Made by a program: the position numbers and the translations under genes
Shown here: one piece after another, positions 41,668-50,549 of the stretch
Numbering within the stretch: the stretch's first letter is position 1
How the letters are laid out: each line of letters starts with the position of its first letter
Assembly: GCF_000758585.1 (NCBI RefSeq)
Contig: NZ_CP009281.1
Coordinates: 2,914,001 to 2,978,000, forward strand
Source of the DNA: Paenibacillus sp. FSL R5-0345
Lineage (GTDB): Bacteria > Bacillota > Bacilli > Paenibacillales > Paenibacillaceae
Length of the DNA: 64,000 nucleotides
Reading direction: 5' to 3'
Notes under the pieces: generated by a model
Database searches by the model: none
The model's input: the letters and a program-made list of their open reading frames with translations, nothing else
What the model was told of the DNA's origin: nothing

Positions 41668-42411
41668 TTGAACGTTGCGAGATCCGCAAAGCTATTAGGG
41701 CTTATCGTTGGCGTGGTGTTCTTGAATATTTTTGTATTGTCTCCAGGACTTTTAGGGGTAGAAATCGGCGGAGTAAGTGTCTTTGAGACAGCCTCCGGTG
41801 TGACATTAGTAGTGATCAGTCTACTTGTTGTTCTTTATGGAAGTTATAGTTTGCTTTTTAAACCTTCGCTGGTTCCACCTGTCAAAGAGATACAGACGCA
41901 TGAGGACTACATATCAGCGCTCACACAATACAGAAATGTAAAGGTGCTGAAGAAGGATATTACTCTGGCTTTGGATCAACTAACCCGATTAGAGAAGAAG
42001 AAAAATACGTTAGTGGATGTTCTTAGTCAACGTTTTGAGCAATCGGAGTTAAGCTTCAAGAAGTTTAATGCGGTTAGTTTTGAAGTAGAGAAGCTCTTCT
42101 ATTTGAATATCCGAGGGATCCTTAATAAGTTGAGTGTATTTGACGCTTCGGAATTCTCTCTTTTTTCCGGTCAACAAAGACCAGCGCAGTTCTCAGATAA
42201 ACTGGTGCAGAAAAAAACGGCTCTGTACAATGAGTATTTGGCTTATGTGACCGGGTATCTCGGAGCAAACGAAGAAATTTTGCTGAAATTAGATCAACTG
42301 CTACTCGAAATATCCCTACTAGACAGCACGAATTATAAAGATGTTGAAGATATGCCTTGTATGAAGGAGATCGATGAATTGATCAAACAGACGAAATTCT
42401 ATAAGCAATGA
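41668..42411 (+). CDS. Two-TM coiled-coil protein of the TelA/vWA cluster (XpaC-like?)
   Basis: First gene of the envelope cluster, 247 residues. Two hydrophobic helices near the N-terminus (about 8-27 and 40-62) are followed by a long charged helical region (about 85-245; LDQLTRLEKKKNTLVDVL). XpaC-like proteins that partner TelA in other Firmicutes have a similar two-TM plus helical plan, but I see no decisive motif, so the link is tentative. The frame opens at ATG 41617 with no ribosome site; AGGGAGGTG lies eight bases before TTG 41668 (TTG 41665 is adjacent). Thirteen bases separate it from the next gene. Confidence 0.7.
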   Translation: MNVARSAKLLGLIVGVVFLNIFVLSPGLLGVEIGGVSVFETASGVTLVVISLLVVLYGSYSLLFKPSLVPPVKEIQTHEDYISALTQYRNVKVLKKDITLALDQLTRLEKKKNTLVDVLSQRFEQSELSFKKFNAVSFEVEKLFYLNIRGILNKLSVFDASEFSLFSGQQRPAQFSDKLVQKKTALYNEYLAYVTGYLGANEEILLKLDQLLLEISLLDSTNYKDVEDMPCMKEIDELIKQTKFYKQ

Positions 42412-42424
42412 AAGGAAGATGCGA

Positions 42425-44113
42425 ATGGCTAGGAAAGGGAGAACTTTTGTAGTGCTCGGGGTTATAACAGTGGTCGTTTTTGCACTTGTATACTTTGGAA
42501 TTACCTTAACAACTAATTTAGGTAAAACCACTAGTGAGGTCTCATCGGAAGATGCAGGCAAACAGCTGGATAAACTTTATAAAAAAATTAATGTGAATAC
42601 CGCGGAGCAGGTCAAAGGACAAATCGATCTAGATCCTGTAGCTATTGGTGACTCCTTGCCGGATATTTCTAAATTTCCTATATCAGTGACCAATACAACG
42701 GATAGCTTTGTTGAAATTTTTTCATCGACAGAGAAATCAGGAACGGGTAATGATGGATGGCTTAATGAAGTGGCGACAGATTTTAATAATGCCAATGTAG
42801 AGCTGAATGGGATCCCTGTTTCAGTTAAGATTCGCAATATAGCTTCAGGCACAGCGACGGATTACATAAGGTCTGGAAAGTATATACCTGATGCGTTTAC
42901 ACCATCCAATGAATTATGGGGCGAGATGGTAAAAGCGAACGGGATTAATACGCAGCTTATAACCAATCGTCTGATTGGCAATGTAGCCGGTATTGTTACG
43001 AATAAAACGAAATATGATGAGTTAGTCGAGAAGTACGGTTCTTTAAACGTCAAGACGATTACAGATGCGATAGCGAATAATGAATTGTCTATGGGTTACA
43101 CAGATCCATTTGCCAGTTCAACAGGGTTGAACTTTCTTGTGACTGCACTTGGGACGTTTGACAGCTCTGATTTGCTTGGAGAGCAAGCGGTTCAGGGCTT
43201 TGAGAAATTCCAAGCGAATGTTCCATTTATCGCATCAACTACTTTACAAATGCGTGATGCGGCTAAAACTGGGAAGCTGGATGCTTTTGTGTTAGAGCAC
43301 CAAATTTACGCAAATGCTCCCGAACTAAAGGGCAGCTATGTATTTACTCCTTTTGGTGTAAGACATGATAGTCCGCTTTACGCATTAGGTGATCTACCAC
43401 AAGAGAAGCTGGACATTATCAAGAAATTTGCAGAGTTTGTAGAACAGGATAAATATCAGCGTTTGGGTGAGAAAAAAGGTTTTAACGGACTGAATGACTA
43501 TCATTCAGAGGTTAATCCAGTGGATGGCAGTCTTTTATCCTCGGCACAAAAGCTATGGAAGGAGAAGAAAAACGGCAATAAACCCATTGCGGCAGTATTT
43601 GTAGCTGATGTCTCAGGTAGTATGAACGGGGAGCCTTTAAATCGCTTAAAGCAATCATTATTAACGGGACAGAAGTACTTGGGCAAGGATAATAGTATTG
43701 GTTTTGTTTCCTACTCCGACAACGTTACGATAAATCTTCCAATTGGCAAATACGACACGAATCAGCAGTCGATGTTTGTTGGGGCGATAGATAGTCTTCA
43801 GGCGAATGGGGGTACAGCGACTTTTGACGGAATTGTAGTGGCACTCAAAATGCTTCAAGACGAAATGAAGATAAATCCGGAAATCAAACCTTTGATCTTT
43901 GTATTAAGTGATGGGGAGACCAATGAAGGTCATTCACTGAATGATATCAGGGGTTTAATTGAAACCTATAAAATTCCGATTTACACCATTGGCTACAACG
44001 CAAATATTAAAGCGCTGGAGAGCATTTCAAGTATTAATGAAGCGGCTAACATCAATGCGGATACAGACGACGTAGTCTATAAAATCGGTAATCTGCTCAA
44101 TGTCCAAATGTAA
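42425..44113 (+). CDS. Anchored binding-protein-like and von Willebrand A domain protein
   Basis: Extracellular protein of 562 residues held by an N-terminal helix (about 8-28). Residues about 80-370 look like a periplasmic-binding-protein fold of the extracellular solute-binding type (FVEIFSSTEKSGTGNDGWL, MGYTDPFASSTGLNFLV). Residues about 390-560 are a vWA domain with a complete MIDAS: DVSGSMNG, NGGTATFDG and VLSDGETNEG. The fusion suggests ligand sensing coupled to metal-dependent protein contacts at the cell surface. AAGGAAG is six bases before ATG 42425; ATG 42419 is too close. Cotranscribed with its neighbours. Confidence 0.82.
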   Translation: MARKGRTFVVLGVITVVVFALVYFGITLTTNLGKTTSEVSSEDAGKQLDKLYKKINVNTAEQVKGQIDLDPVAIGDSLPDISKFPISVTNTTDSFVEIFSSTEKSGTGNDGWLNEVATDFNNANVELNGIPVSVKIRNIASGTATDYIRSGKYIPDAFTPSNELWGEMVKANGINTQLITNRLIGNVAGIVTNKTKYDELVEKYGSLNVKTITDAIANNELSMGYTDPFASSTGLNFLVTALGTFDSSDLLGEQAVQGFEKFQANVPFIASTTLQMRDAAKTGKLDAFVLEHQIYANAPELKGSYVFTPFGVRHDSPLYALGDLPQEKLDIIKKFAEFVEQDKYQRLGEKKGFNGLNDYHSEVNPVDGSLLSSAQKLWKEKKNGNKPIAAVFVADVSGSMNGEPLNRLKQSLLTGQKYLGKDNSIGFVSYSDNVTINLPIGKYDTNQQSMFVGAIDSLQANGGTATFDGIVVALKMLQDEMKINPEIKPLIFVLSDGETNEGHSLNDIRGLIETYKIPIYTIGYNANIKALESISSINEAANINADTDDVVYKIGNLLNVQM

Positions 44114-44137
44114 GCTAAACTTGTTAGGAGGGGTTCT

Positions 44138-45277
44138 ATGTCTTTTACGATGGAAGTGGTAAGTCCGGAGAAATTGAAATCAGCGATTGAAGAACAGGTT
44201 AAACCTGAGCCACAGGAAGTAACGCAATTGAAGGAAATGGCAATAACCAATGTCTCGACGATCTTGGAGCTGGATTTAGAATCCTTGGAGAAGCGAAAAG
44301 AAGTGCTGCAATCCATAGACAGCTTCGGGATGAGCACCATGAGATCGTCTTCAGATAAGAACTCTCTTTTGCAAGTATCTGTAGGGAATTTATCGAAAAC
44401 AGGGGATGAAGGCGGGCAAGTAGCTAAAGGTTTAACGGAGCTGAACCTCCAGTTGAAAGATTTAGACCCAAGCGCAGTGGATTTTGCTAAAAGCGGTCTG
44501 TTAGGGAAGTTTTTTAACCCATTGCGGAGTTATTTTGCGAAGTATCAAAAAGCAGATGCTGTAATCTCAGATATTATCATTTCTTTAGATAAAGGCAAAA
44601 CCGTATTGAAAAACGATAACACTACGTTAGAGTTCGAGCAGCAATCGCTTAGGGAGCTTACTAAGAAGCTACAAAAAGAGATTCAACTAGGAATGCTGAT
44701 GGATCAGGAGATCGAATCTCAACTGGAAGCAGCTAAGCTACGTAATGAGTCCGAAGAAAGAGTAAAGTTCATAACGGAGGAGGTACTATTTCCTCTACGG
44801 CAGCGTGTGATGGATTTGCAACAGATGCTGGTTGTGAATCAGCAGGGAATTATGGCGATTGAAGTGGTCATACGAAATAATAAAGAGCTGATCAGGGGGG
44901 TGGACAGAGCTAGAAATGTTACGGTTTCGGCCCTGAAAATCTCTGTTACGGTGGCAAGTGCACTCTACAATCAACGAATCGTATTGAAAAAGATTGAACT
45001 CCTAAATCAAACGACCAATACGCTAATAAGCGGTACCTCAAAAATGTTAAAAGATCAGGGGGCGGCGATCCATAAGCAATCCCTTGAATCAAGTATTTCT
45101 GTAGATACTTTAAAACAAGCCTTCACAGATGTGCTGTCTGCTTTAGATTCGATAAGTACGTATAAGCAGGAAGCTCTTCCTAAAATGCGTGAAACCATTA
45201 ACCAGTTCAGAGAGCTGGCAGACAGCGGTGAACAGCAGATCGTGCGGCTGGAGAAGGGGAATAAGCTTGGTTTGTAG
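44138..45277 (+). CDS. TelA/KlaA-family toxic anion resistance protein
   Basis: Helical cytoplasmic protein of 379 residues of the TelA family (PF05816). The family is recognised from the long coiled-coil body, the NPLRSYFAKYQKADAVI segment and the C-terminal RNVTVSALKISVTVASALYNQ and KMRETINQFRELADSG blocks. TelA members are linked to tellurite tolerance and to Ter-type envelope stress systems, with an unknown mechanism. RBS TTAGGAGGGG. It follows the vWA gene by 24 bases, and its adjacency to a vWA protein repeats a theme of Ter modules. Confidence 0.88.
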   Translation: MSFTMEVVSPEKLKSAIEEQVKPEPQEVTQLKEMAITNVSTILELDLESLEKRKEVLQSIDSFGMSTMRSSSDKNSLLQVSVGNLSKTGDEGGQVAKGLTELNLQLKDLDPSAVDFAKSGLLGKFFNPLRSYFAKYQKADAVISDIIISLDKGKTVLKNDNTTLEFEQQSLRELTKKLQKEIQLGMLMDQEIESQLEAAKLRNESEERVKFITEEVLFPLRQRVMDLQQMLVVNQQGIMAIEVVIRNNKELIRGVDRARNVTVSALKISVTVASALYNQRIVLKKIELLNQTTNTLISGTSKMLKDQGAAIHKQSLESSISVDTLKQAFTDVLSALDSISTYKQEALPKMRETINQFRELADSGEQQIVRLEKGNKLGL

Positions 45278-45353
45278 CTGTTGCAGTCTAAATCCATCCT
45301 AGCCTTTAGTCTGGTAAGACTCCGGTCCTAAGACTGTTTTTAGCCTTCTCTTT

Positions 45354-45386
45354 CTCACGTATAATGAGATTAATTGATAACGTGAG
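45354..45386 (+). promoter_or_regulatory. Promoter with inverted repeat before the sensor-domain gene
   Basis: CTCACGT (45354-45360) and ACGTGAG (45380-45386) form a perfect 7-bp inverted repeat 19 bases apart. TATAAT at 45360-45365 lies inside it as a likely -10; no good -35 is seen. Could be an operator giving the last gene separate control. Confidence 0.45.
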
Positions 45387-45402
45387 AGGAAGGACATAAG
45401 AA

Positions 45403-46125
45403 ATGAACGATAAGTTGTACACAATGCCGATGGGAGCGTTAGATTCCATGCAGATTCCAGCAGAAGCGAAATCACAATCTAAACCCGGCAAACGTCGATC
45501 AAGTCCCAAGACCTATCGGAGTATTTTGTATTTTATAATCTCATTACCGATTACGATAGTATATTTCGTATTTATGGTGACAGGGTTAGCATTATCCATT
45601 GGATTAACCCCCATTTTCATCGGTATTCCTTTATTTTTTGCAGTAGCCAAAGGATTGGATTACATCGTACGATTTGAGCAAGAGTTAGTAAGATCATTGC
45701 TGGATATTCCTAGACCGAATGAAGAGCGTAGAACGGATATGAAGCAAGAAGGAGCAGGCTTCTTGCAACGAATGAAGTTAGGTTTTGATGGTGCAAAGTT
45801 CGCGCGTAACATCATGCTAATTATGGGACGGTTTGTATCCAGTATTATCTTCTTTTCATTAACCATAACCGTGGTAGCAGCTGCGCTTGGTCTAATTACA
45901 CTACCTGTGCTTCATCAGATTTTTCTGCAAACGATGGATTTGAACATTTTGGAGAACAGTGTGTTTGCCTTATTTAATATCGACTGGACATTATCTCAGC
46001 AATACATTTCTTATGTTGTAGCGGGACTCGTTGTTGCCGTGATCGCAACATGGGTAATTAAGTCGTTGATGGATGTACAGCGTAGAATGTTGTTTGTATC
46101 TTACGAGGAAGAACGTCAGTATTAA
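45403..46125 (+). CDS. Membrane protein with putative sensor domain
   Basis: Protein of 240 residues with a Pro/Lys/Ser-rich cytoplasmic N-terminus (about 1-38) and four transmembrane helices in two pairs (about 40-85 and 145-225). This is the layout of the Sensor domain (PF13796), otherwise found ahead of histidine kinases, including the GIPLFFAVAKGLDYIVRFEQEL block. Here no kinase is attached. It lies 125 bases after telA on the same strand, ends with a perfect terminator, and is probably part of the same functional cluster with its own promoter. Confidence 0.78.
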   Translation: MNDKLYTMPMGALDSMQIPAEAKSQSKPGKRRSSPKTYRSILYFIISLPITIVYFVFMVTGLALSIGLTPIFIGIPLFFAVAKGLDYIVRFEQELVRSLLDIPRPNEERRTDMKQEGAGFLQRMKLGFDGAKFARNIMLIMGRFVSSIIFFSLTITVVAAALGLITLPVLHQIFLQTMDLNILENSVFALFNIDWTLSQQYISYVVAGLVVAVIATWVIKSLMDVQRRMLFVSYEEERQY

Positions 46126-46133
46126 ACGGAAAG

Positions 46134-46165
46134 AAGCGTAGCTCTTCAAGAGCTACGCTTTTTAT
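46134..46165 (+). terminator. Terminator of the TelA cluster
   Basis: Perfect AAGCGTAGCTCTT/AAGAGCTACGCTT hairpin followed by TTTT. May also serve the convergent phosphatase gene. Confidence 0.88.
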
Positions 46166-46212
46166 ATTTACTATCTCTATCTTAATGAATTAGTTCATCG
46201 CTAAACAAGTTA

Positions 46213-47001
46213 TTAAGCTTCTAAACAGTAGGCTTGTAGCTGCTTGCGCTTGTCTGCAGTCATGCCGAATTCCTGTTCGAGAAAAACCTCTACACTTTTA
46301 TATCGCGCGTCGATGGCAGAGAAAATGGCTTCCATGAATTCTCTGCGTAATATAAGCGCAGCCATAACAGTATCTACTTCCTTCGGTGATAGATGTTGTG
46401 AGGCTTGCTTTTTTATTTGTTCATTCATAGGACCGAGTGTCTGATTGGAGAGCAAATAGTCTTCAATAATCGTCTCTCTCGGAACTCCGAGTGCTAGGAA
46501 GATGAATGCTGATCCAACGCCAGTACGATCTCTTCCACCGGCACAATGATGCAGGATACTAAATTCATCTGGAAGCATAATGGTTGCCATAAGTCGCTTA
46601 AAGGAAGGGTTATTAAAGGCCATGTCCAAATACATATTAACCAAGAAGTCTGTCGTAAAATGTTCAAGGAACCCAGAACGAACCACATCTCTCATGTCTC
46701 CAGGAACCTCTTGCTTTAGCGCTGGTACACAAATGTTATTAACTCCTGGAATGACTGGATCTGGCTTTAAACGAACCTCTTCTATCCCTCGATAATCAAA
46801 TATGGTCTTAATTCCAAGTGATTTAAAGAGCTTTATATCTTGATCGGTCATTCCTGTTAATTCGGCTGATCGAAAAAACAAACCGTATTTGACCTTACGG
46901 CCATCCGAGGTGGTGTATCCGCCCATATCTCGGAAATTGAGAACGCCTTTAAAGGGGAGTACACGATGCTTAGAATCTGTTTTTTCTAGTTTCTGGTTCA
47001 T
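46213..47001 (-). CDS. Tyrosine-protein phosphatase (Y_phosphatase3)
   Basis: PTP-loop phosphatase of 262 residues. The catalytic C-x5-R loop is HCAGGRDRTGVGSAF (about residue 145), preceded by the N-terminal NFRDMGGYTTSDGRKVKYG and FFRSAEL block that marks the Y_phosphatase3 (LipA/Iph-type) family. It may act on phosphotyrosine or phosphoinositides. No signal peptide. Ribosome site AAGGTGGTACG precedes the ATG. Monocistronic. Confidence 0.9.
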   Translation of the reverse strand: MNQKLEKTDSKHRVLPFKGVLNFRDMGGYTTSDGRKVKYGLFFRSAELTGMTDQDIKLFKSLGIKTIFDYRGIEEVRLKPDPVIPGVNNICVPALKQEVPGDMRDVVRSGFLEHFTTDFLVNMYLDMAFNNPSFKRLMATIMLPDEFSILHHCAGGRDRTGVGSAFIFLALGVPRETIIEDYLLSNQTLGPMNEQIKKQASQHLSPKEVDTVMAALILRREFMEAIFSAIDARYKSVEVFLEQEFGMTADKRKQLQAYCLEA

Positions 47002-47197
47002 TTTCGTACCACCTTTGGTTGGTTATTGAATAGGCTATTCTAAAATGTAGAAAGGGTGTCGCTTAATAATAAAAGTGTGCAATTATTACTATATATAGTA
47101 CCATGTTAAGTGCCAACAATCCGAAAGGATAGTGTGACATTTTACAAACTAATGTTATTACGCTGCATACGGAAAATTTCTAGTAGGAGTGTGTAAA

Positions 47198-48019
47198 ATG
47201 AATTTAAAAGAAAAGTTGATATTAATAAAAGAAAATGACTACCAAGCAACTCCCGATACATTCCAGTTGATACAAGAAATGATACATAACATCGGTTCAG
47301 TGGATGCCGAGCTACGTGATGAGCTAATTTATACAACCTTATCATACTGGATTCCTGGAAATTCTCTTACTGAAAACGAACTAGAACAACTACTGCCCGT
47401 TATTTTGGATAACAACCATTTGCTTTTTAAGCTTGGCGAACTAAATACAGACTCTGTCTTCACTCGTTCTTTCTCCATGCTAGTCATACCCCTCCTTTTT
47501 ATGAGGCATAAAGAATCGCCATTTCTCTCAAGAGAGCAAATTCATCAGATAAAAGATAAGGTATTTTACAATATACAAAAAGAACGAGATTACCGTGGGT
47601 ATGACGAAGAAAAAGGCTGGGCTCATGCCATAGCTCATGGAGCAGATGCTTTAGATGATTTGGCTCAATGTTCCGAACTGGATGAAAATGACCTCTTAAC
47701 CATCCTCGATTTGGTTTACGATAAGGTGACCATAACAGATCGAATATACTCTGATGGGGAAGATGAGAGAATGGTAAGATCCATAATTAGTGTTTTAAAT
47801 AGAAAAATACTTAGTCAGACTTATGTAGAGCGATGGATTCAAAGTTTTGGTGATGTGGAGAAAAATTCAGAATTTCTTCCTGCCTTTAGGCAAAAAAATA
47901 ATATAAAGAACTTTTTGAAAAGCTTATACTTTCGAGTTAAGTTTTATAAAGTAGATGCCAATCTCTGCCCAACGATCGAGCAAACTTTATATAAAGTTGA
48001 GAAAGTATACTACTCCTAA
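47198..48019 (+). CDS. DUF2785 family protein
   Basis: Helical cytoplasmic protein of 273 residues. The central YDEEKGWAHAIAHGADAL and DDLAQCSELDENDLL block is characteristic of DUF2785, a HEAT-like family of unknown role. ATG 47198 follows AGGAG by eight bases; a GTG three codons earlier overlaps that site. It is slightly richer in A+T than its neighbours. Monocistronic. Confidence 0.8.
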   Translation: MNLKEKLILIKENDYQATPDTFQLIQEMIHNIGSVDAELRDELIYTTLSYWIPGNSLTENELEQLLPVILDNNHLLFKLGELNTDSVFTRSFSMLVIPLLFMRHKESPFLSREQIHQIKDKVFYNIQKERDYRGYDEEKGWAHAIAHGADALDDLAQCSELDENDLLTILDLVYDKVTITDRIYSDGEDERMVRSIISVLNRKILSQTYVERWIQSFGDVEKNSEFLPAFRQKNNIKNFLKSLYFRVKFYKVDANLCPTIEQTLYKVEKVYYS

Positions 48020-48116
48020 GTGAACAATCCACTTGTGAAAAAATGTTCATAATCCCATATAAATCCTGTATAATGAGAAGTGTGAAAACGTTTGAACAAT
48101 AATCAGGAGGGGTTCT

Positions 48117-49508
48117 ATGCATTCAAGTGGATTATTTAAATGGAGCTTTTGGGGATTTGCTGTATTATTTTTGTTAGCGCTTTCGGGATGTTCCAGTAAC
48201 GGAAATGTAAATGAAAAAGTTGCTACTTCACCAACCCCCACTCCAACGATAAGCAATACTTCTAATGCATCGGATAGCCCAACCAGTGTGGAGGTGGCAA
48301 AAGGTACCGTGCACATCGAAAATATAGGTGAGCGGAGAATATTTGTTTATTTGCCTGCAGGATATGAAACTGACAACGAGCGTTATCCCGTTGTGTATAT
48401 GCACGATGGGCAGAATGTTTTTAATACAAATACCAGCTCTTTAGGCAAAGAATGGAGAGTTGAGGAGATCATTGATCAGCTTGTTGCTGATGGAACTATG
48501 GAGAAGGTTATCGTGATAGGAGTCGCTTCAAGTGATGGATCAGAACGGGGAATGGAGTATGTTCCATTTCCGGATGAGTCTATTCCTTCGGATGGAACGA
48601 GTGCAGAGAAATTTACCCAATATTTTATCAATACAGTTATTCCTTATGTCGACGATGCTTATCGGACCATTCCCGATCGGGATCACCGTATGATTATGGG
48701 ATCGTCATTCGGTGCTATTCAGGCATTGTGGATGGGTTATCAACATCCGGAGACCTTCTCAGCGATAGGGGCTTTATCCCCTGCCACTTGGGTAAGCAAT
48801 GGGCGTATATTGGATGAGCTGGCGAAAGAGACAGGGAAGCCTGCATTGAAGATTTGGCTCGACATGGGTGTAACTGAAGGAATGCCAATTGATCCGCTTG
48901 TGAATGTATTAAAGTCGAAGGGATTTGTATTAGGCAAGGACCTATTCTTTCAGATGGACCCTCTGGGTACACATGAAGAGAAGTCATGGAATAGACGTGT
49001 ACATAGTCCATTGATTATGTTCGCCGGGAAAGAGGCTGTACAAAAGAGCAAGCTTGAAGTAAGCGACTATCTGACATTACTCTCACCGGAAGCACTCGAT
49101 GTACGCCTTAATTTAATAGCCACTATGGATAATGGGATGGATTATACAATCCTTGACGGAGTTGGATATGAAGTGTTGAATCCTGAAGTGGGGCAAATAG
49201 ATATGGCAGGTAAGGTGAGCTTCCTGAAACCGGAATCCTTGAAAGTTAATGTTTCATTTCAAGGTGCTACTGAAGAACATTTGGTTAACTATGAGCATTA
49301 TGTAAAGGTATTTAAAGTTTATGTGAAATCTCTTGATGTTGACGAGAACAGGAATGAGTTCTCCATTAACCTTAAAGCCTCAGCTCGAAAAATTAATTCA
49401 ACTCCTGAATATATTACAGCGCTAGTGAGGGCCGCTGAAAAAATCGGTATATATAAAATTAAGGAGATTCAGGAGGATGTAATTCGTATAATCTTTAATA
49501 CGAAGTAG
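48117..49508 (+). CDS. Lipoprotein esterase with extra C-terminal domain
   Basis: Alpha/beta hydrolase of the esterase D/Fes (PF00756) family, 463 residues. The lipobox is LLALSGC (Cys near 25), followed by a Thr/Pro/Ser linker. Oxyanion segment YPVVYMHDGQNVF, nucleophile Ser 197 in MGSSFGAIQA and catalytic His in LGTHEEKSW are visible. Residues about 305-463 form an extra, unrecognised domain (YLTLLSPEALDV, YITALVRAAEKIGI). Related to siderophore trilactone esterases, but located outside the cell and away from the iron operon. RBS CAGGAGGGG. Confidence 0.85.
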   Translation: MHSSGLFKWSFWGFAVLFLLALSGCSSNGNVNEKVATSPTPTPTISNTSNASDSPTSVEVAKGTVHIENIGERRIFVYLPAGYETDNERYPVVYMHDGQNVFNTNTSSLGKEWRVEEIIDQLVADGTMEKVIVIGVASSDGSERGMEYVPFPDESIPSDGTSAEKFTQYFINTVIPYVDDAYRTIPDRDHRMIMGSSFGAIQALWMGYQHPETFSAIGALSPATWVSNGRILDELAKETGKPALKIWLDMGVTEGMPIDPLVNVLKSKGFVLGKDLFFQMDPLGTHEEKSWNRRVHSPLIMFAGKEAVQKSKLEVSDYLTLLSPEALDVRLNLIATMDNGMDYTILDGVGYEVLNPEVGQIDMAGKVSFLKPESLKVNVSFQGATEEHLVNYEHYVKVFKVYVKSLDVDENRNEFSINLKASARKINSTPEYITALVRAAEKIGIYKIKEIQEDVIRIIFNTK

Positions 49509-49545
49509 TCATAGAAATTCATATTTAAATTTCATATCATACTAA

Positions 49546-49598
49546 CTAAGGGAAAAGGATTCCCCGGCTGATAATCAAGGAATTTCTCTCTAATTCTT
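49546..49598. repeat. Two degenerate copies of the AGGGA/TCCCT palindrome
   Basis: CTAAGGGAAAAGGATTCCCC and AAGGAATTTCTCTCTAATT resemble the array at 35154-35342, with the word TGATAATCA between them. They stand between the esterase and a terminator. Confidence 0.45.
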
Positions 49599-49605
49599 TA
49601 AACTA

Positions 49606-49657
49606 AAAGGAGCTGATCCCATAAGTAGCATTTCCTACTTATGGGGTCAGCTATTTT
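49606..49657. terminator. Bidirectional terminator between esterase and SDR gene
   Basis: Eighteen-base stem AGCTGATCCCATAAGTAG/CTACTTATGGGGTCAGCT with A run before and TTTTT after; lies between convergent genes and touches the SDR stop codon. Confidence 0.85.
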
Positions 49658-50385
49658 TATCGTAAAATATACCCTCCATCCGGAAATAGGGTGCTTCCCG
49701 TAGTATAGTTATTTGTCATCAAATAAATGGTTGTATGTGCTGCTTCGTCGGCATGGCCAATCCTGCCAAGGATATTCATATTCGTATATTCATCGTAAGC
49801 TTTATCTCTAGTTTCCTGCTCTGCACCTTCCCAATTAAAGTTGGTATGAATGGTCCCTGGGGAAATGACATTTACCCGAATCGGAGCTAATTCTACAGCC
49901 AATGCTTTTCCCAGACTCTCAATCGCGCCGTTACAAGCTGCATAAGATGCGCCGTCTGCAAGTGGTCTTTGACTGAATGCGCCAGACATGAGAACAATGG
50001 AGCCTTTAGGATTAATATATGGGATCGCGTATTTCACAGCATTATATTGAGGCCAGAACTTTGCATTAAAGCAGCTATGAGCAATCTCTAAGCTTGAAGT
50101 AATGGGTCCTCTAACATAGGAGGCGCCCGGAGTAAACAAATGATCGAAGTTACCGATTTTTTCGAAAAAAGACTTTAAATCTTTTTCATTTTGATTATCA
50201 AGCGAATGAATTTCGGTAGATTCGAGCCCTAGAAATTGTTGAGCGTTAGCTAGTTTATCTTGAGAACGACCGGCGATAATGACCTTTGCACCTTGATCAA
50301 CAGCTTGTTTGGCGGTAGCTAGACCGATCCCTGAACTTCCACCGATGATGACTACGCGTTGATTTTTTAATGAAATAGTAGACAT
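49657..50385 (-). CDS. Short-chain dehydrogenase/reductase
   Basis: Classical-type SDR of 242 residues. Cofactor loop IGGSSGIGLATAK, then an active-site region in which the usual Y-x3-K is present as ASYAACNGAIE, that is Y-A-A-C-N with Asn in place of Lys. ISPGTIHTNF and the final SGSTLFPDGGYILR (as TGSTLFPDGGY) are conserved. The Lys to Asn change at the catalytic position deserves checking. It is divergent from an HxlR regulator, the classic arrangement for a target gene. RBS GGAGAAGAT. Confidence 0.88.
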   Translation of the reverse strand: MSTISLKNQRVVIIGGSSGIGLATAKQAVDQGAKVIIAGRSQDKLANAQQFLGLESTEIHSLDNQNEKDLKSFFEKIGNFDHLFTPGASYVRGPITSSLEIAHSCFNAKFWPQYNAVKYAIPYINPKGSIVLMSGAFSQRPLADGASYAACNGAIESLGKALAVELAPIRVNVISPGTIHTNFNWEGAEQETRDKAYDEYTNMNILGRIGHADEAAHTTIYLMTNNYTTGSTLFPDGGYILR

Positions 50386-50473
50386 GTGTATCTTCTCCGT
50401 TCATAGTGAAATGGACTTATTAATTTCTGTTTTTTATTATTAGATATAAAAGAGAATCTGCACAGTACGCACT

Positions 50474-50505
50474 TTGTTCGTACTAGGTACGATTGTTCGT
50501 ACTAG
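50474..50505 (+). promoter_or_regulatory. Tandem operator between SDR and HxlR genes
   Basis: Two identical 13-base words TTGTTCGTACTAG at 50474-50486 and 50493-50505, 19 bases apart, in the divergent gap. Likely binding site of the adjacent HxlR protein. Confidence 0.6.
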
Positions 50506-50549
50506 CTGATTAGAAAATACAGCATATGGCTATCGAAAGAGGGGATCAC

